Position numbers and translations under genes: made by a program
Shown: positions 42,929-53,226 of the stretch, piece after piece
Layout of the letters: each line of letters starts with the position of its first letter
Position numbering within the stretch: position 1 is the first letter of the stretch
From: Lysinibacillus sp. FSL M8-0337
GTDB lineage: Bacteria; Bacillota; Bacilli; Bacillales_A; Planococcaceae
Assembly (NCBI RefSeq): GCF_038593855.1
Contig: NZ_CP151996.1
Coordinates: forward strand, 186,001 to 250,000
Direction: 5' to 3'
DNA length: 64,000 nt
Notes under the pieces: model-generated
The model's database searches: none
Told to the model about the DNA's origin: nothing
The model's input: only the letters and a program-made list of their open reading frames with translations

Positions 42929-44134
42929 TTAATTGATATATTCATTTTTAGAAGCTCTAAATGAACAGAAGAAGAGTAGAGCTGTAACGGCAACAAATAG
43001 CCACCCAGCGATATTCCAGCCGCCAAATAAATCATGTAAATAGCCAAATAAAATTGGACCGACTGCGGCTAATAAATAACCTAAGGATTGTGCAAAGCCA
43101 GATAAATCTGCCGCCTCAAAAGCCGTACGTGTACGTAATGTAAAGAACATCATGGCAAGTGCAAATGAAGCCCCACCTGCTAAGCCAAGCAATATCATCC
43201 ACAACACAGCAAAACTAGTCCATTCCATCACAACGCCTGTAAAACCAATGATATAAAATGCTGTAAACATTAAAACGAGTGGTCGCTGGGATGTCATTTT
43301 GCTAGCGATTATAGGCACAACTAATGCCATGGGCACTTGTGAGATTTGCATGATGGAAAACATCCAACCCGCACGATCCGCGGCTACGCCTTGTGCAATA
43401 TAAATTTCAGGAATCCAAGCTGCGGTAGTATAAAATAATAACGATTGTAGTCCCATTGCCCCGGTAACTGCCCAAGTAACTGGTGATTTCCACAACGGTA
43501 TACGCGCTTTTGTAGAGATTACAGTTGATTCGGGCTTATTAAATTTTAATTGGGGTAGCCAAATCACAATTGTTAATATGACTAGCGCTAAAGCAATAGC
43601 AAGTGCACCTTGCCAGCCCAGCACTGCATTGGCTATAGGGTAGCTAATACCAGCCCCGATCCCTGCTGTTAAATTCATAGACATTGTAAAAAACGCCATT
43701 AGTAAACCAACATGGTATGGAAATTTTAATTTTAGTAGACCTGGAATAAGGACGTTACCGAATGAAATGGCGACACCGATAATCATTGTACCAAATACGA
43801 GTAATCCCGTTGTTCCAAGTGAACGTAGGACAATGCCTCCAGCTAATAAAATGGTTGATAAAAATAGTGTTAATTCAAGACCGAGTTTTCTTGCAACGAT
43901 GGGTGCAAAAGGGGATACAATTGCGAATGCAAGTAATGGGATTGTTGTAAGAAAGCCTGCAAGTACATTGGATATACCAAGATCTTCACGTATAAAGGAT
44001 ATAATTGGCCCTACAACTGTTAAGGGCATACGTAATGTGGATGCAAGGAAAATTACACCGATGACTAACAGTAGGGTTGTTCCCTTCCAGTTAATCTTTT
44101 TGCTAGGATAAGTAGATTGTTCGTTCGTTGTCAA
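42929..44134 (-). CDS. MFS transporter, CynX/NimT-like
   Basis: From this TTG start the protein has 401 residues. GGGAGG lies 8 bases upstream of the TTG, whereas the longer frame start at 44191 has no ribosome site. About twelve membrane helices are visible, with the typical front LRMPLTVVGPIISFI and the loop after helix 2 (APIVARKLGLE). CynX/NimT-type proteins transport cyanate, nitroimidazole-like compounds or other small molecules, but substrates are rarely known. It is a single gene, convergent with nos and divergent from the lysine-riboswitch permease. Confidence 0.85.
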   Translation of the reverse strand: MTTNEQSTYPSKKINWKGTTLLLVIGVIFLASTLRMPLTVVGPIISFIREDLGISNVLAGFLTTIPLLAFAIVSPFAPIVARKLGLELTLFLSTILLAGGIVLRSLGTTGLLVFGTMIIGVAISFGNVLIPGLLKLKFPYHVGLLMAFFTMSMNLTAGIGAGISYPIANAVLGWQGALAIALALVILTIVIWLPQLKFNKPESTVISTKARIPLWKSPVTWAVTGAMGLQSLLFYTTAAWIPEIYIAQGVAADRAGWMFSIMQISQVPMALVVPIIASKMTSQRPLVLMFTAFYIIGFTGVVMEWTSFAVLWMILLGLAGGASFALAMMFFTLRTRTAFEAADLSGFAQSLGYLLAAVGPILFGYLHDLFGGWNIAGWLFVAVTALLFFCSFRASKNEYIN

Positions 44135-44311
44135 AACTAGTACCTCCCTGATAGAACAATTATAATTCGAACCACTATAACACTTTATCACACTATTAAA
44201 AATAGTAGAAAATTCATAAAATACGGAACATTAATCGTTTTATTGAAATGTCTATGGTCGTATGTTAAACTAAGACACATCATAAATTTAATAATTATAT
44301 GCCTCATGTTT
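44135..44311. other. Promoter region between the MFS gene and the lysine riboswitch
   Basis: AT-rich divergent region. No ORF is seen. Confidence 0.4.
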
Positions 44312-44472
44312 GTATTGAGGTAGAGGTCGCGGTATTTATGAGTACGCTAATGGAAATGACAAGCATTAAAGATGTTAGCTGAAAGGAAATATCGCCGAAG
44401 TGTGAGGGGACTTGAAAACCTCATGCTGGGGCTGTCTCCGAAAGGAACAGAACTGTCACGTTGGACAACGTG
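44312..44472 (+). promoter_or_regulatory. Lysine riboswitch (L box)
   Basis: Conserved L-box segments occur in order: GAGGTAGAGGTCGCG, GAGTACGCTAATGG, TAGCTGAAAGGAAAT, CGCCGAAGTGTGAGGGG and GCTGGGGCTGTCTCCG, ending with ACTGTCACG. It should bind lysine and stop expression of the downstream permease. Ends are approximate. Confidence 0.94.
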
Positions 44473-44509
44473 TTGCGCTATCATTTTGAAGAAACAGAGG
44501 ATTTACTTA

Positions 44510-44542
44510 GCCATCACAACGTTCGTGTGATGGCATTTTTTT
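44510..44542 (+). terminator. Terminator of the lysine riboswitch
   Basis: GCCATCACA / TGTGATGGC stem with a 7-base loop and seven Ts. Confidence 0.9.
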
Positions 44543-44571
44543 GCCTCTTATAAAAGGAAGGAAGCTTTAAC

Positions 44572-46035
44572 GTGAGTGAGATAAAAGTTAATCAGCTCGG
44601 CCATAAAGCACCGAAGCTGAAAAAAGAATTAAAAAGTCGTCATATTACGATGATTTCATTAGGCGGTACTATTGGGACTGGGCTATTTTTAGCAAGTGGT
44701 GGCGCTATTGCACAGGCTGGACCAGGTGGTGCACTACTTGCTTACGCATTAATCGGTATAATGGTGTACTTTTTAATGACTAGCTTGGGCGAAATGGCAG
44801 CTTATATGCCGTCATCGGGTTCATTTAGTACGTATGCAACAAAATTCGTAGATCCTGCTCTTGGCTTTGCCCTTGGTTGGAACTACTGGTATAACTGGGC
44901 GATCACAATTGCAGCAGAAATTGCAGCTGTTTCGCTTATTATGAAGTATTGGTTTCCTGATAGCTCCTCTGCATTATGGACAGTAGTATTTATTATGATT
45001 GTACTAACATTCAATTTACTATCTGTTAGAAGCTATGGTGAAAGTGAATATTGGTTTGCCATGATAAAAGTGGCGACTGTTATTGTTTTTATTATTGTCA
45101 GCCTATTGATGATTTTTGGTATTTTAGGAGGGCAAGCACCGGTTGGTTTCACGAATTTCTTTATAAGTGATGGTCCATTCCATGGTGGCTTCCTTGCAAC
45201 ATTCGGTATATTTTTAGCAGCTGGTTTCTCGTTCCAAGGAACAGAGTTATTAGGTATTACTGCTGGCGAAACGGATGACCCTGGAAAGAACATTCCAAAG
45301 GCTGTAAAATCCGTCTTCTGGCGTATTATTTTATTTTACATTTTAGCGATTGCGGCGATTGGGATGTTGATTCCATTTACGGATGCGCGCTTATTATCTG
45401 AAGATATTGCGGTATCTCCATTTACATTAGTATTCGATCGCTTAGGCATTGCTTTTGCTGCCTCATTAATGAATGCTATTATTTTAACTGCAATGTTGTC
45501 TGCAGGTAACTCTGGTTTATATGCATCATCACGTATGTTATGGCAATTAGCGGTAGATGGACATGCACCTAAAATTTTCACAAAATTAAGCCGTCGCGGC
45601 ATTCCAATTTATGCATTACTGCTTACATTGGCAGTAGGCTGTCTAGCATTTTTAGCATCATTTTTTGGTGATGGCGTTGTCTATATGTGGCTTCTAAACG
45701 CTTCTGGGATGTCAGGCTTCATTGCATGGCTTGGTATTGCCTTTAGTCATTATCGCTTCCGCCGAGCGTTTGAAGCACAAGGGTTGGATTCAAAATTACT
45801 ACCATATAAAGCAAAGCTATATCCATTTGGTCCGCTCTTTGCTTTCACCGTATGTATGATTGTAGTCATTGGTCAAAACTATACAGCATTCACTGGTGAT
45901 TCAATTGACTGGTATGGCGTTCTTGTTTCATATATTGGTATCCCACTCTTTGTTATATTGTGGCTAGGCTATAAAATAAAACATAAAACAAAAATGATTC
46001 CACTACAAAAATGTGATTTAAAAGTGGAAAAATAA
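44572..46035 (+). CDS. Amino acid permease, probably lysine-specific (LysP-like)
   Basis: The protein has 487 residues and about twelve membrane helices of the APC family. The front reads LKSRHITMISLGGTIGTGLFLASG, cited here by GGTIGTGLFLASG, the binding-site helix. FQGTELLGITAGETDDP is also characteristic of the amino acid permease group. The start codon is GTG with AAGGAAGGAAG upstream. Because expression is under a lysine riboswitch with its own terminator, lysine import is the best assignment; lysP or yvsH-type names would fit. It is a single-gene unit. Confidence 0.9.
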   Translation: MSEIKVNQLGHKAPKLKKELKSRHITMISLGGTIGTGLFLASGGAIAQAGPGGALLAYALIGIMVYFLMTSLGEMAAYMPSSGSFSTYATKFVDPALGFALGWNYWYNWAITIAAEIAAVSLIMKYWFPDSSSALWTVVFIMIVLTFNLLSVRSYGESEYWFAMIKVATVIVFIIVSLLMIFGILGGQAPVGFTNFFISDGPFHGGFLATFGIFLAAGFSFQGTELLGITAGETDDPGKNIPKAVKSVFWRIILFYILAIAAIGMLIPFTDARLLSEDIAVSPFTLVFDRLGIAFAASLMNAIILTAMLSAGNSGLYASSRMLWQLAVDGHAPKIFTKLSRRGIPIYALLLTLAVGCLAFLASFFGDGVVYMWLLNASGMSGFIAWLGIAFSHYRFRRAFEAQGLDSKLLPYKAKLYPFGPLFAFTVCMIVVIGQNYTAFTGDSIDWYGVLVSYIGIPLFVILWLGYKIKHKTKMIPLQKCDLKVEK

Positions 46036-46042
46036 TAATGAG

Positions 46043-46075
46043 AACTGTCCTAAATGTTAGGGCAGTTTTTATTTT
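46043..46075 (+). terminator. Terminator of the lysine permease gene
   Basis: AACTGTCCTAA / TTAGGGCAGTT stem with a 3-base loop and TTTTT. Confidence 0.82.
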
Positions 46076-46130
46076 TGTTGAACGCATCTGTCAGCCAATG
46101 AACCCCGCAGGAACGGATAATTGTCATAGT

Positions 46131-46169
46131 AAAAAGTGTTAAAGTGACGCAGTCACTTTAACACTTTTT
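46131..46169 (-). terminator. Terminator of mntH
   Basis: An 18-bp perfect stem (AAAAAGTGTT...AACACTTTTT) with a 3-base loop. Flanking T runs on both strands make it usable in both directions. Confidence 0.85.
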
Positions 46170-46191
46170 CGTTTAGTTCAGCCTTATTTTA

Positions 46192-47457
46192 TTAAGCAAA
46201 TAGCGTTTCCCATAATAGGTAGATATTTAACGCTACGACGATGACAACGACACACCAGCCAAGAATTGTTGTGATACGGTGATTGACGAGGCTACCCATA
46301 ATGTCCTTTTTACTTGTGAACATCACAAGCGGGATAAGCGCAAAGGCAATACCGAATGACAGGATTACTTGGCTTAACACAAGCGCATAGGTTGCATTGA
46401 CGCCAGATGCAATAATGACCAGTGGTGGAATCATTGTAATGGCTCTGCGCAAATAGAGAGGAATTCTACGCTGGATAAAGCCCTGCATAACAACATCTCC
46501 TGCTAATGTACCGACAGAAGAGCTTGCAAGCCCTGCAATAAGAAGACCAAGACCGAAAGAAACGGCTGCCATAGGGCCAAGTGCATCTCGTAATCCATTA
46601 TAGGCAATGTCTAAATCCTCAACTACTAATCCTTGCGTATGGAACACCGCTGCTGCAATAATCAGCATGCTCATATTAATCGCCCCAGCAATAATCATTG
46701 CAATTACAATATCGATAAACTCGAAACGGAAAATACGTCGCTTTTCATTGTCATTACGACCAATAACGCGATTTTGCGTTAAGGAAGAATGTAAATAGAT
46801 TGCATGCGGCATAACAGTAGCTCCTAAAATACCTGTTGCAAGTAATAGGGAATCGACTCCATCGAAATGTGGTGTCAGCATTCCGAGTGTTACTTCACCC
46901 CAATTAGGTTGAGCTAAAAATGTCTGGAACGCAAATGCGAGTACTACAATTAGCACCATACCAGAAATACCAGCTTCAAAAGCTCTAAAACCTCTGCGTT
47001 GTAGCTCTAAAATGGCGAATGAGCCGATTGCCGTAATTAGTGCCGCTGGTAGCATTGGGATGTTAAATAATAAATATAGACCGAGGGCAGCACCGATAAA
47101 CTCTGCAAGATCAGTTGCGATAATTACAAGTTCAGCCTGTATCCATAAAAATATAGAAGTTTTTTTAGAAAAGTTCTCTCTTGCTATTTCCGGCAAATTC
47201 TTTCCTGTTGCAATGCCAAGTTTTGCTGATAAAGATTGGATTAGTACAGCCATTAAATTAGAAAAGGCAATAACCCAAAGAAGTAAATAACCGTACTGCG
47301 AGCCAGCCGTAATATTTGTGGCAAAGTTGCCGGGATCGATATAGGCAACCGCTGCAATAAATGCCGGACCTAGAAAGGGTAAAATACGTTGCCAGCCTTT
47401 TATGTCGCCATCTAAAACAGCTTCGGCTGCCGACTTCTTAATCGGTTTATAGGCCAT
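46192..47457 (-). CDS. mntH: Nramp-family Mn2+/Fe2+ transporter MntH
   Basis: The protein has 421 residues from the ATG that has GAGGG upstream; a TTG six codons earlier is less likely. About eleven membrane helices are visible. The helix 1 metal-binding motif is YIDPGNFATNI (DPGN), and helix 6 has TVMPHAIYLHSSL (MPH). Both are the Nramp signature. It imports Mn2+ with protons. A palindromic MntR-like operator lies about 40 bases upstream, so expression should be repressed when manganese is plentiful. It ends at a strong terminator. Confidence 0.95.
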   Translation of the reverse strand: MAYKPIKKSAAEAVLDGDIKGWQRILPFLGPAFIAAVAYIDPGNFATNITAGSQYGYLLLWVIAFSNLMAVLIQSLSAKLGIATGKNLPEIARENFSKKTSIFLWIQAELVIIATDLAEFIGAALGLYLLFNIPMLPAALITAIGSFAILELQRRGFRAFEAGISGMVLIVVLAFAFQTFLAQPNWGEVTLGMLTPHFDGVDSLLLATGILGATVMPHAIYLHSSLTQNRVIGRNDNEKRRIFRFEFIDIVIAMIIAGAINMSMLIIAAAVFHTQGLVVEDLDIAYNGLRDALGPMAAVSFGLGLLIAGLASSSVGTLAGDVVMQGFIQRRIPLYLRRAITMIPPLVIIASGVNATYALVLSQVILSFGIAFALIPLVMFTSKKDIMGSLVNHRITTILGWCVVVIVVALNIYLLWETLFA

Positions 47458-47497
47458 GTTGTTCCCTCGTTTCAAAAAGTATCGTTAGTGAAATAAA

Positions 47498-47513
47498 GTT
47501 TCCTATAGGAAAA
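47498..47513. promoter_or_regulatory. MntR-like operator
   Basis: GTTTCCTATAGGAAAA is a near-perfect palindrome. On the coding strand it resembles the Bacillus MntR box TTTGCCTTAAGGAAAC, and it sits in the mntH promoter region. Confidence 0.68.
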
Positions 47514-47777
47514 TAATGATACTACTATTCTATAGCTAGAACTGAAAAATGTGAAGAAGTTTGCTCAATTTTTTTATCATTGCCAAAAAACAAAGGGAAA
47601 TCACTGCTGAAGTGAGTTAAATCGCGAATAAAACCATGGAAATCAGCAAAAATAATCCGAAACTGTTACCAGTAATGGGCTTCTACATATAAGGAAAAAA
47701 TTTACGAAAACCGTATAATCTGTTCTTTACTTTTTATTAATACAGGCGTAATATGACATCATTATAAAAGTTTCAAA

Positions 47778-47925
47778 TTTCTAAATCGCTGAAGCAACTA
47801 AACGCGGGGGACCCAATTTTGATGGATTGTCTCTACAATTCTTGGGGTGAATCTCTTTACAAGAGTAGGGCTACTCAGGCCCGAATCCGACAGCTAACCT
47901 CGTAAGCGTTAAGAGCAGAAAAGTT
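47778..47925 (+). promoter_or_regulatory. c-di-AMP riboswitch (ydaO/yuaA class)
   Basis: The class signature is present: AACGCGGGGGACCCAA, TTGGGGTGAATCTC, GTAGGGCTACTCAGGCCCG, AATCCGACAGCTAACC, TCGTAAGCGTTA. High c-di-AMP should favour the terminator and lower potassium uptake. Ends are approximate. Confidence 0.95.
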
Positions 47926-47945
47926 GGAGCTTGTCAGACGTTACA

Positions 47946-47987
47946 ACGTCTACAAGTCGTATTTGGTGATGACTTGTAGACGTTTTT
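47946..47987 (+). terminator. Terminator of the c-di-AMP riboswitch
   Basis: ACGTCTACAAGTC / GACTTGTAGACGT with a 12-base loop and a T run. The segment TTGTCAGACGTTACAACG just before it could act as an antiterminator. Confidence 0.9.
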
Positions 47988-48096
47988 TGTTGTCATTTGG
48001 CACCCAAAGCCCAAGTAGCTAGAAAGAGCGAGTATGCAAAGGTGTAATTGATTTAGAAAGGCGAAACACACTCTAAAAATCTAGAAGGTGTTAAAA

Positions 48097-49920
48097 ATGA
48101 AATCCTCATTCAAACGTTATGTTATCGGTAAACCATTGAGATCCGATGCATTAGGGGAACAAAAGCTTAGTAAAACAAAGGCATTAGCTATACTATCATC
48201 TGATGCATTGTCATCAGTAGCGTACGGACCAGAGCAAATTTTACTTGTGCTCATGACAGTAAGTACGGTTGCCTTTTGGTATTCGTTACCGATTGCAGCA
48301 GGGGTAGTGGTGCTCCTTGTGGCACTCACGTTATCCTATCGACAAGTTATTTTCGCCTATCCACATGGTGGTGGGGCATATGTAGTGTCCCGTGAAAACT
48401 TAGGCGTTAATGCAGGTCTTGTAGCGGGTGGGTCATTACTCGTTGATTATATTTTAACGGTTGCAGTTAGTGTGTCTGCTGGGACAGATGCTATTACATC
48501 AGCATTTCCAAGTTTACATGCTTATAATGTACCGATTGCAGTGTTTTTTGTTATTTGCCTAACACTATTAAATTTACGTGGCGTTACAGAATCAGCATCT
48601 GTTTTAGCGTATCCTGTATATTTGTTCGTTGTTGTGATGTTAATGCTTATTGGGTTAGGTATCTATAACGTCGCAACTGGGCAAGTTCCCGCTGAGTTAC
48701 ATCCAAAAATCGGGACGCCAGTTGCGGGCATTAGTTTGTTTTTATTATTAAAGGCATTTGCTTCAGGAAGCTCGGCATTGACGGGCGTAGAAGCGATATC
48801 CAATGCTATCCCGAATTTTAAAAGCCCTGCACCAAATAATGCAGCGAAAACGCTATTAGCAATGGGAAGTATTTTAGCAGTGCTGTTTATTGGTATCGTT
48901 GGCTTAGCTTATTTTTACGGAGTTGTGCCAAACGCTCAAGCAACGGTTGTCTCTCAAATTGCTGAAGCGAGTGTTGGACGCAATGTATTTTATTATATCG
49001 TGCAAGGTACGACAGCTATGATTTTAGTACTTGCTGCCAATACAGGTTATTCAGCATTTCCTTTACTCGCAGTTAATTTATCAAGAGACGGCTTTATACC
49101 AAGAATTTTTCAAATTCGTGGAGATCGACTTGGTTATTCCAACGGGATTATGATGCTCGGATTAGCAGCGATTGTCCTTATTGTGTTGTTCGACGGTGCA
49201 ACAGAGCATTTAATTCCTCTTTATGCAGTAGGGGTCTTTATACCATTTACATTAGCGCAGACTGGTATGATGCGAAAATGGTGGCGTGAAAAGCCAAATG
49301 GATGGGTGACGAAATTCGCTATAAATACAATAGGTGCAGCCATTTCCTTTGTAGTGGCGATGATGTTCTTTGTTACAAAATTACCTCAAGTATGGCCAGT
49401 ATTTATCTTTTTACCAATGATTATTTGGATGTTTCATCGCATTAAGCAGCATTACAATGCAGTCGGAGAACAACTACGACTAAATGGAGAAGCATTGCCA
49501 ATAGTAGACGGAAATGTTTTTATTGTACCGGTAGCGGGGATTACAAAAGTGGTAGAAAATTCACTGCATTATGTGCAATCGTTGAATGTGGAAAAAATTA
49601 TTGCCTTTTATGTAGCATTTGATCAGGCTGATGCCAAAGCCTTTGAGGAAAAGTGGAAGGCATGGCAACCAGATATACGTCTCGTTACGTACTATTCGCC
49701 ATATCGAAGCATTACGCAACCTTTAAAAAAATTTATTGATAAGGTAGAACACCAATATGCGAAAACAGGCTATCAAGTAACAGTAGTCATTCCACAGTTT
49801 TTACCGAAGAAAGGTTGGCATCACATGTTACACAATCAGTCGAGTCTATTAATTCGTACATCGCTGTTATTTCACAAAAATGTCGTCATTATGACCGTAC
49901 CTTTCCATTTATCTAAATAA
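48097..49920 (+). CDS. kimA: Potassium importer KimA (KUP-like, APC fold)
   Basis: The protein has 607 residues, the same size as I recall for Bacillus subtilis KimA (formerly YdaO). Twelve membrane helices (about 30-460) are followed by a soluble C-terminal domain (about 470-607). Typical stretches are LSSDALSSVAYGPEQILL, YPHGGGAYVVSRENLG and AFASGSSALTGVEAISNA. AGAAGGTG lies 6 bases before this ATG; a GTG three codons earlier overlaps that ribosome site. It brings in K+ with protons. A c-di-AMP riboswitch with terminator controls it, matching the known link between c-di-AMP and potassium. Confidence 0.94.
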   Translation: MKSSFKRYVIGKPLRSDALGEQKLSKTKALAILSSDALSSVAYGPEQILLVLMTVSTVAFWYSLPIAAGVVVLLVALTLSYRQVIFAYPHGGGAYVVSRENLGVNAGLVAGGSLLVDYILTVAVSVSAGTDAITSAFPSLHAYNVPIAVFFVICLTLLNLRGVTESASVLAYPVYLFVVVMLMLIGLGIYNVATGQVPAELHPKIGTPVAGISLFLLLKAFASGSSALTGVEAISNAIPNFKSPAPNNAAKTLLAMGSILAVLFIGIVGLAYFYGVVPNAQATVVSQIAEASVGRNVFYYIVQGTTAMILVLAANTGYSAFPLLAVNLSRDGFIPRIFQIRGDRLGYSNGIMMLGLAAIVLIVLFDGATEHLIPLYAVGVFIPFTLAQTGMMRKWWREKPNGWVTKFAINTIGAAISFVVAMMFFVTKLPQVWPVFIFLPMIIWMFHRIKQHYNAVGEQLRLNGEALPIVDGNVFIVPVAGITKVVENSLHYVQSLNVEKIIAFYVAFDQADAKAFEEKWKAWQPDIRLVTYYSPYRSITQPLKKFIDKVEHQYAKTGYQVTVVIPQFLPKKGWHHMLHNQSSLLIRTSLLFHKNVVIMTVPFHLSK

Positions 49921-50155
49921 TGACTAGCAAGGTCGAAAATAGTCTGATATAATCAGAGCATTGATTGCAAAACACGAACGTTTACCATGAAATAATGTGT
50001 AAATACCATTAAATTCCGAAAATTTAAACTTTTTTCAGCTCTAGATATAAGCATCTGCCGAAAGAAGACATGCATCAGCTTATTATGCATATTCATATTG
50101 AAATTATAAAAATGGATATTTATAATAAGAAAGTTCAACCAGCTTAATACTGTTT
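49921..50155. other. Intergenic region after kimA
   Basis: AT-rich, with no ORF supported by a ribosome site and no strong terminator seen. The xpt promoter should lie near its right end. Confidence 0.4.
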
Positions 50156-50228
50156 CACTCATATAATAGCGAGAATATGGCTCGTAAGTTTCTACCGATT
50201 TACCGTAAATGAATCGACTATGGGTAGC
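50156..50228 (+). promoter_or_regulatory. Purine (guanine-type) riboswitch
   Basis: TATAATAGCGAGAATATGG, CTCGTAAGTTTCTACCG, ACCGTAAAT and CGACTATGGGT match the xpt-type aptamer. The C in GACTATG is the base that selects guanine or hypoxanthine over adenine. Confidence 0.95.
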
Positions 50229-50272
50229 ATTGCTTTAGAAAAACTCATACTAGCGATGATGTTTTCTATTAG

Positions 50273-50955
<683 letters not shown>

Positions 50956-50956
<1 letters not shown>

Positions 50957-52254
50957 TGAATGCCTTTAAGTCAACGACGCTAGCTATTCAACATTTACTT
51001 GCGATGTATGCAGGTGCGATTTTAGTTCCGCTTATTATTGGTGGCGCTTTAGGTTTTGATTCAAAGCAAATGACTTATTTAGTAGCGATTGACATTATGA
51101 TGTGTGGGATCGCAACATTACTTCAAGTGTATTCAGGTAAATTTATCGGTATTGGTTTACCAGTAGTTTTAGGATGTACTTTTACAGCAGTAAGTCCAAT
51201 TATTGCAATTGGGACAAACCCTGAACAAGGCATTACCGATATTTATGGCTCCATTATTGCATCAGGTTTAATCGTTATGGTCATTGCAGGCTTCTTCGGT
51301 AAGCTTGTAAAATTCTTCCCACCAGTTGTAACAGGTTCTGTTGTGTCCATTATTGGTATCTCTTTATTACCAGTTGCATTGAACAATATGGCGGGTGGAC
51401 AAGGTGCAGAAGACTTTGCATCGGGTTCTAATGTGGCTTTAGCATTTATTACATTAGTAATTATTTTAGTCGTTTACCGTTTTACTACAGGCTTTGTGCG
51501 TGCCATTTCAATTTTAATTGGCTTAGTTGTCGGTACAGTGCTAGGCGCATTTATGGGTAAAGTGGATTTCAGTCCTGTGTCAGATGCGGGTGTATTCCAT
51601 ATGGTTCAACCGTTCTATTTCGGAATGCCAACGTTTGATGCGACAGCGATTTTAACTATGACGCTTGTCGCGATGGTTTCTTTAGTAGAATCTTCAGGTG
51701 TCTATTTTGCATTGAGCGATATTTGCAATAAAAAATTAGATTCAAAAGATTTAGCACGTGGTTATCGTTCAGAAGGTCTTGCTTCTGTTATTGGTGGTAT
51801 TTTCAATGCCTTCCCATATACTACTTTCTCACAAAACGTAGGGCTTACGCGTATGTCTGGCGTAAAAAATCGCAAAGTCATCTACATCACAGGTGGTTTA
51901 CTAGTAGCACTTGGCTTCCTACCAAAAATCGCAGCACTCACAACAATTATTCCAACACCAGTACTTGGTGCGGCAATGTTGGCGATGTTCGGTATGGTAA
52001 TTACACAAGGTATGGGCATGCTAGTACCTGTTATGAATGAGTCAGCAGAAAACGCCATGATTGCTGCGATTGCAGTTGGCCTTGGTGTAGGTGTATCGGT
52101 TGTTCCAGATATTTTCGCATCATTGCCATCATACGTATCGGTTCTTACGTCAAATGGTATCGTCTGTGGTTCGGTTACAGCGATAATCCTTAATATTTTA
52201 TTCAACATGATTGGGCCTAAGCATAAAAATGACCCGATGCATGGAGAAATTTAA
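50956..52254 (+). CDS. pbuX: Xanthine permease PbuX
   Basis: The protein has 432 residues and about fourteen membrane segments of the NCS2 nucleobase:cation symporter family. Signature stretches are LAMYAGAILVPLIIGGAL near the front, VGLTRMSGVKNRKVI, and TFSQNVG in the QNxGxxxxT substrate motif. GGAGG lies 10 bases before the start. It imports xanthine for Xpt and is co-transcribed with xpt, so the guanine riboswitch controls both. It ends at a strong terminator. Confidence 0.96.
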
Positions 52255-52259
52255 ATCAA

Positions 52260-52299
52260 AAAATGCCACTTCCTGATAAAAGGAGGTGGCATTTTTTTA
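52260..52299 (+). terminator. Terminator of xpt-pbuX
   Basis: AAATGCCACTTCCT / AGGAGGTGGCATTT stem (one G-T pair), 7-base loop, T run of seven. Confidence 0.9.
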
Positions 52300-52315
52300 T
52301 GAGAAAAAGAAACAA

Positions 52316-52364
52316 GACAAGGGAAAGGAAACAAGCGTCTAACTCCTGTTCAATTTCCCTTGTC
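52316..52364 (-). terminator. Terminator of the siderophore ABC operon
   Basis: GACAAGGGAAA / TTTCCCTTGTC pair around a 27-base loop. On the minus strand a T-rich run follows. Confidence 0.7.
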
Positions 52365-52391
52365 ATGTCAATGAAATGCATCGCTACTTTG

Positions 52392-53225
52392 TTAGCTTGA
52401 TTTTGATTTCAGCGCTATATTGTCAATTTGGTTGTGGTGTCGTCCAATTGGTACGACGGATGGTGAATGGGATACAGGGTCTTCCATTACTATACAGTCG
52501 AGTGCAAATATATCTTTAATTAATGAATTTGTAATAATGTCAGATGGTGGTCCTTCTGCTACGAGCTTCCCTTCATGTAGGGCAAATATATAATCTGCAT
52601 AACGTGCTGATAAGTTAATGTCGTGTAACACCATGACAATGGTCGTGCCATATTTACGATTTAAATCAGTCAGTAAATCTAAAATTTCTACTTGGTACGT
52701 AATATCTAAGTAAGTTGTTGGCTCATCTAAAAATAAAATATCTGTTTGCTGCGCTAATGCCATGGCAATCCATACACGCTGTCTTTGTCCCCCTGATAAT
52801 TCATCAATATGGCGATCAGCAAATTCTGTAATGTTCATCATTTCCAACGCTTCAGCAACAGCCTCATAATCTTTTTTAGACCAACCTTTTAAAAAGCTCT
52901 GGTGGGGGAATCGCCCTCTACCAACTAAATCGGCAACTGTTATTCCTTCTGGAACGATAGGTGTTTGTGGTAACAAGCCTAGTATTTTGGCAAGTTGCTT
53001 CGGTGGCATTTTTTGAATAGCTTGCCCATCCAATGTTACTTGCCCTGAAGTTGGCGTAATGAGTCGTGCCATCGTTTTTAGTAGCGTAGATTTTCCGCAA
53101 CCGTTTGCTCCGATAATTATGCTCATTTTATTGCTAGGAATCGTTACACTAACGTCTTGTAAAATCGTTTTATTGTCGTAACCAGCAGTAATTTGTTCCG
53201 CTCGAAATGTATGTGTTGGCTTCAT
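52392..53225 (-). CDS. Iron-siderophore ABC transporter, ATPase
   Basis: The protein has 277 residues of the FecE/FhuC ATPase type. Walker A is GANGCGKSTLL, the signature is LSGGQRQRVWIA, and Walker B is ILFLDEPTTYLD, with the switch His in VLHDINLS. It powers siderophore import as a cytoplasmic dimer under the two permeases. AAGGAG inside the end of the upstream permease gene serves as ribosome site, with one base between stop and start. It resembles YusV of Bacillus subtilis, which serves several siderophore permeases; here it is in the operon. Confidence 0.94.
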   Translation of the reverse strand: MKPTHTFRAEQITAGYDNKTILQDVSVTIPSNKMSIIIGANGCGKSTLLKTMARLITPTSGQVTLDGQAIQKMPPKQLAKILGLLPQTPIVPEGITVADLVGRGRFPHQSFLKGWSKKDYEAVAEALEMMNITEFADRHIDELSGGQRQRVWIAMALAQQTDILFLDEPTTYLDITYQVEILDLLTDLNRKYGTTIVMVLHDINLSARYADYIFALHEGKLVAEGPPSDIITNSLIKDIFALDCIVMEDPVSHSPSVVPIGRHHNQIDNIALKSKSS

Positions 53226-53226
53226 A

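Noticed and set aside
43767..44111. 114-codon ORF opposite the MFS gene
   Set aside because: It lies wholly inside the transporter gene on the other strand without a ribosome site.
44312..44472. Alternative reading of this leader as a T box
   Set aside because: No T-box sequence (GGTGGNACCGCG) or specifier stem; the L-box segments match throughout.
49953..50162. 69-codon minus-strand ORF between kimA and the purine riboswitch
   Set aside because: AT-rich, with no ribosome site and no recognisable protein pattern.
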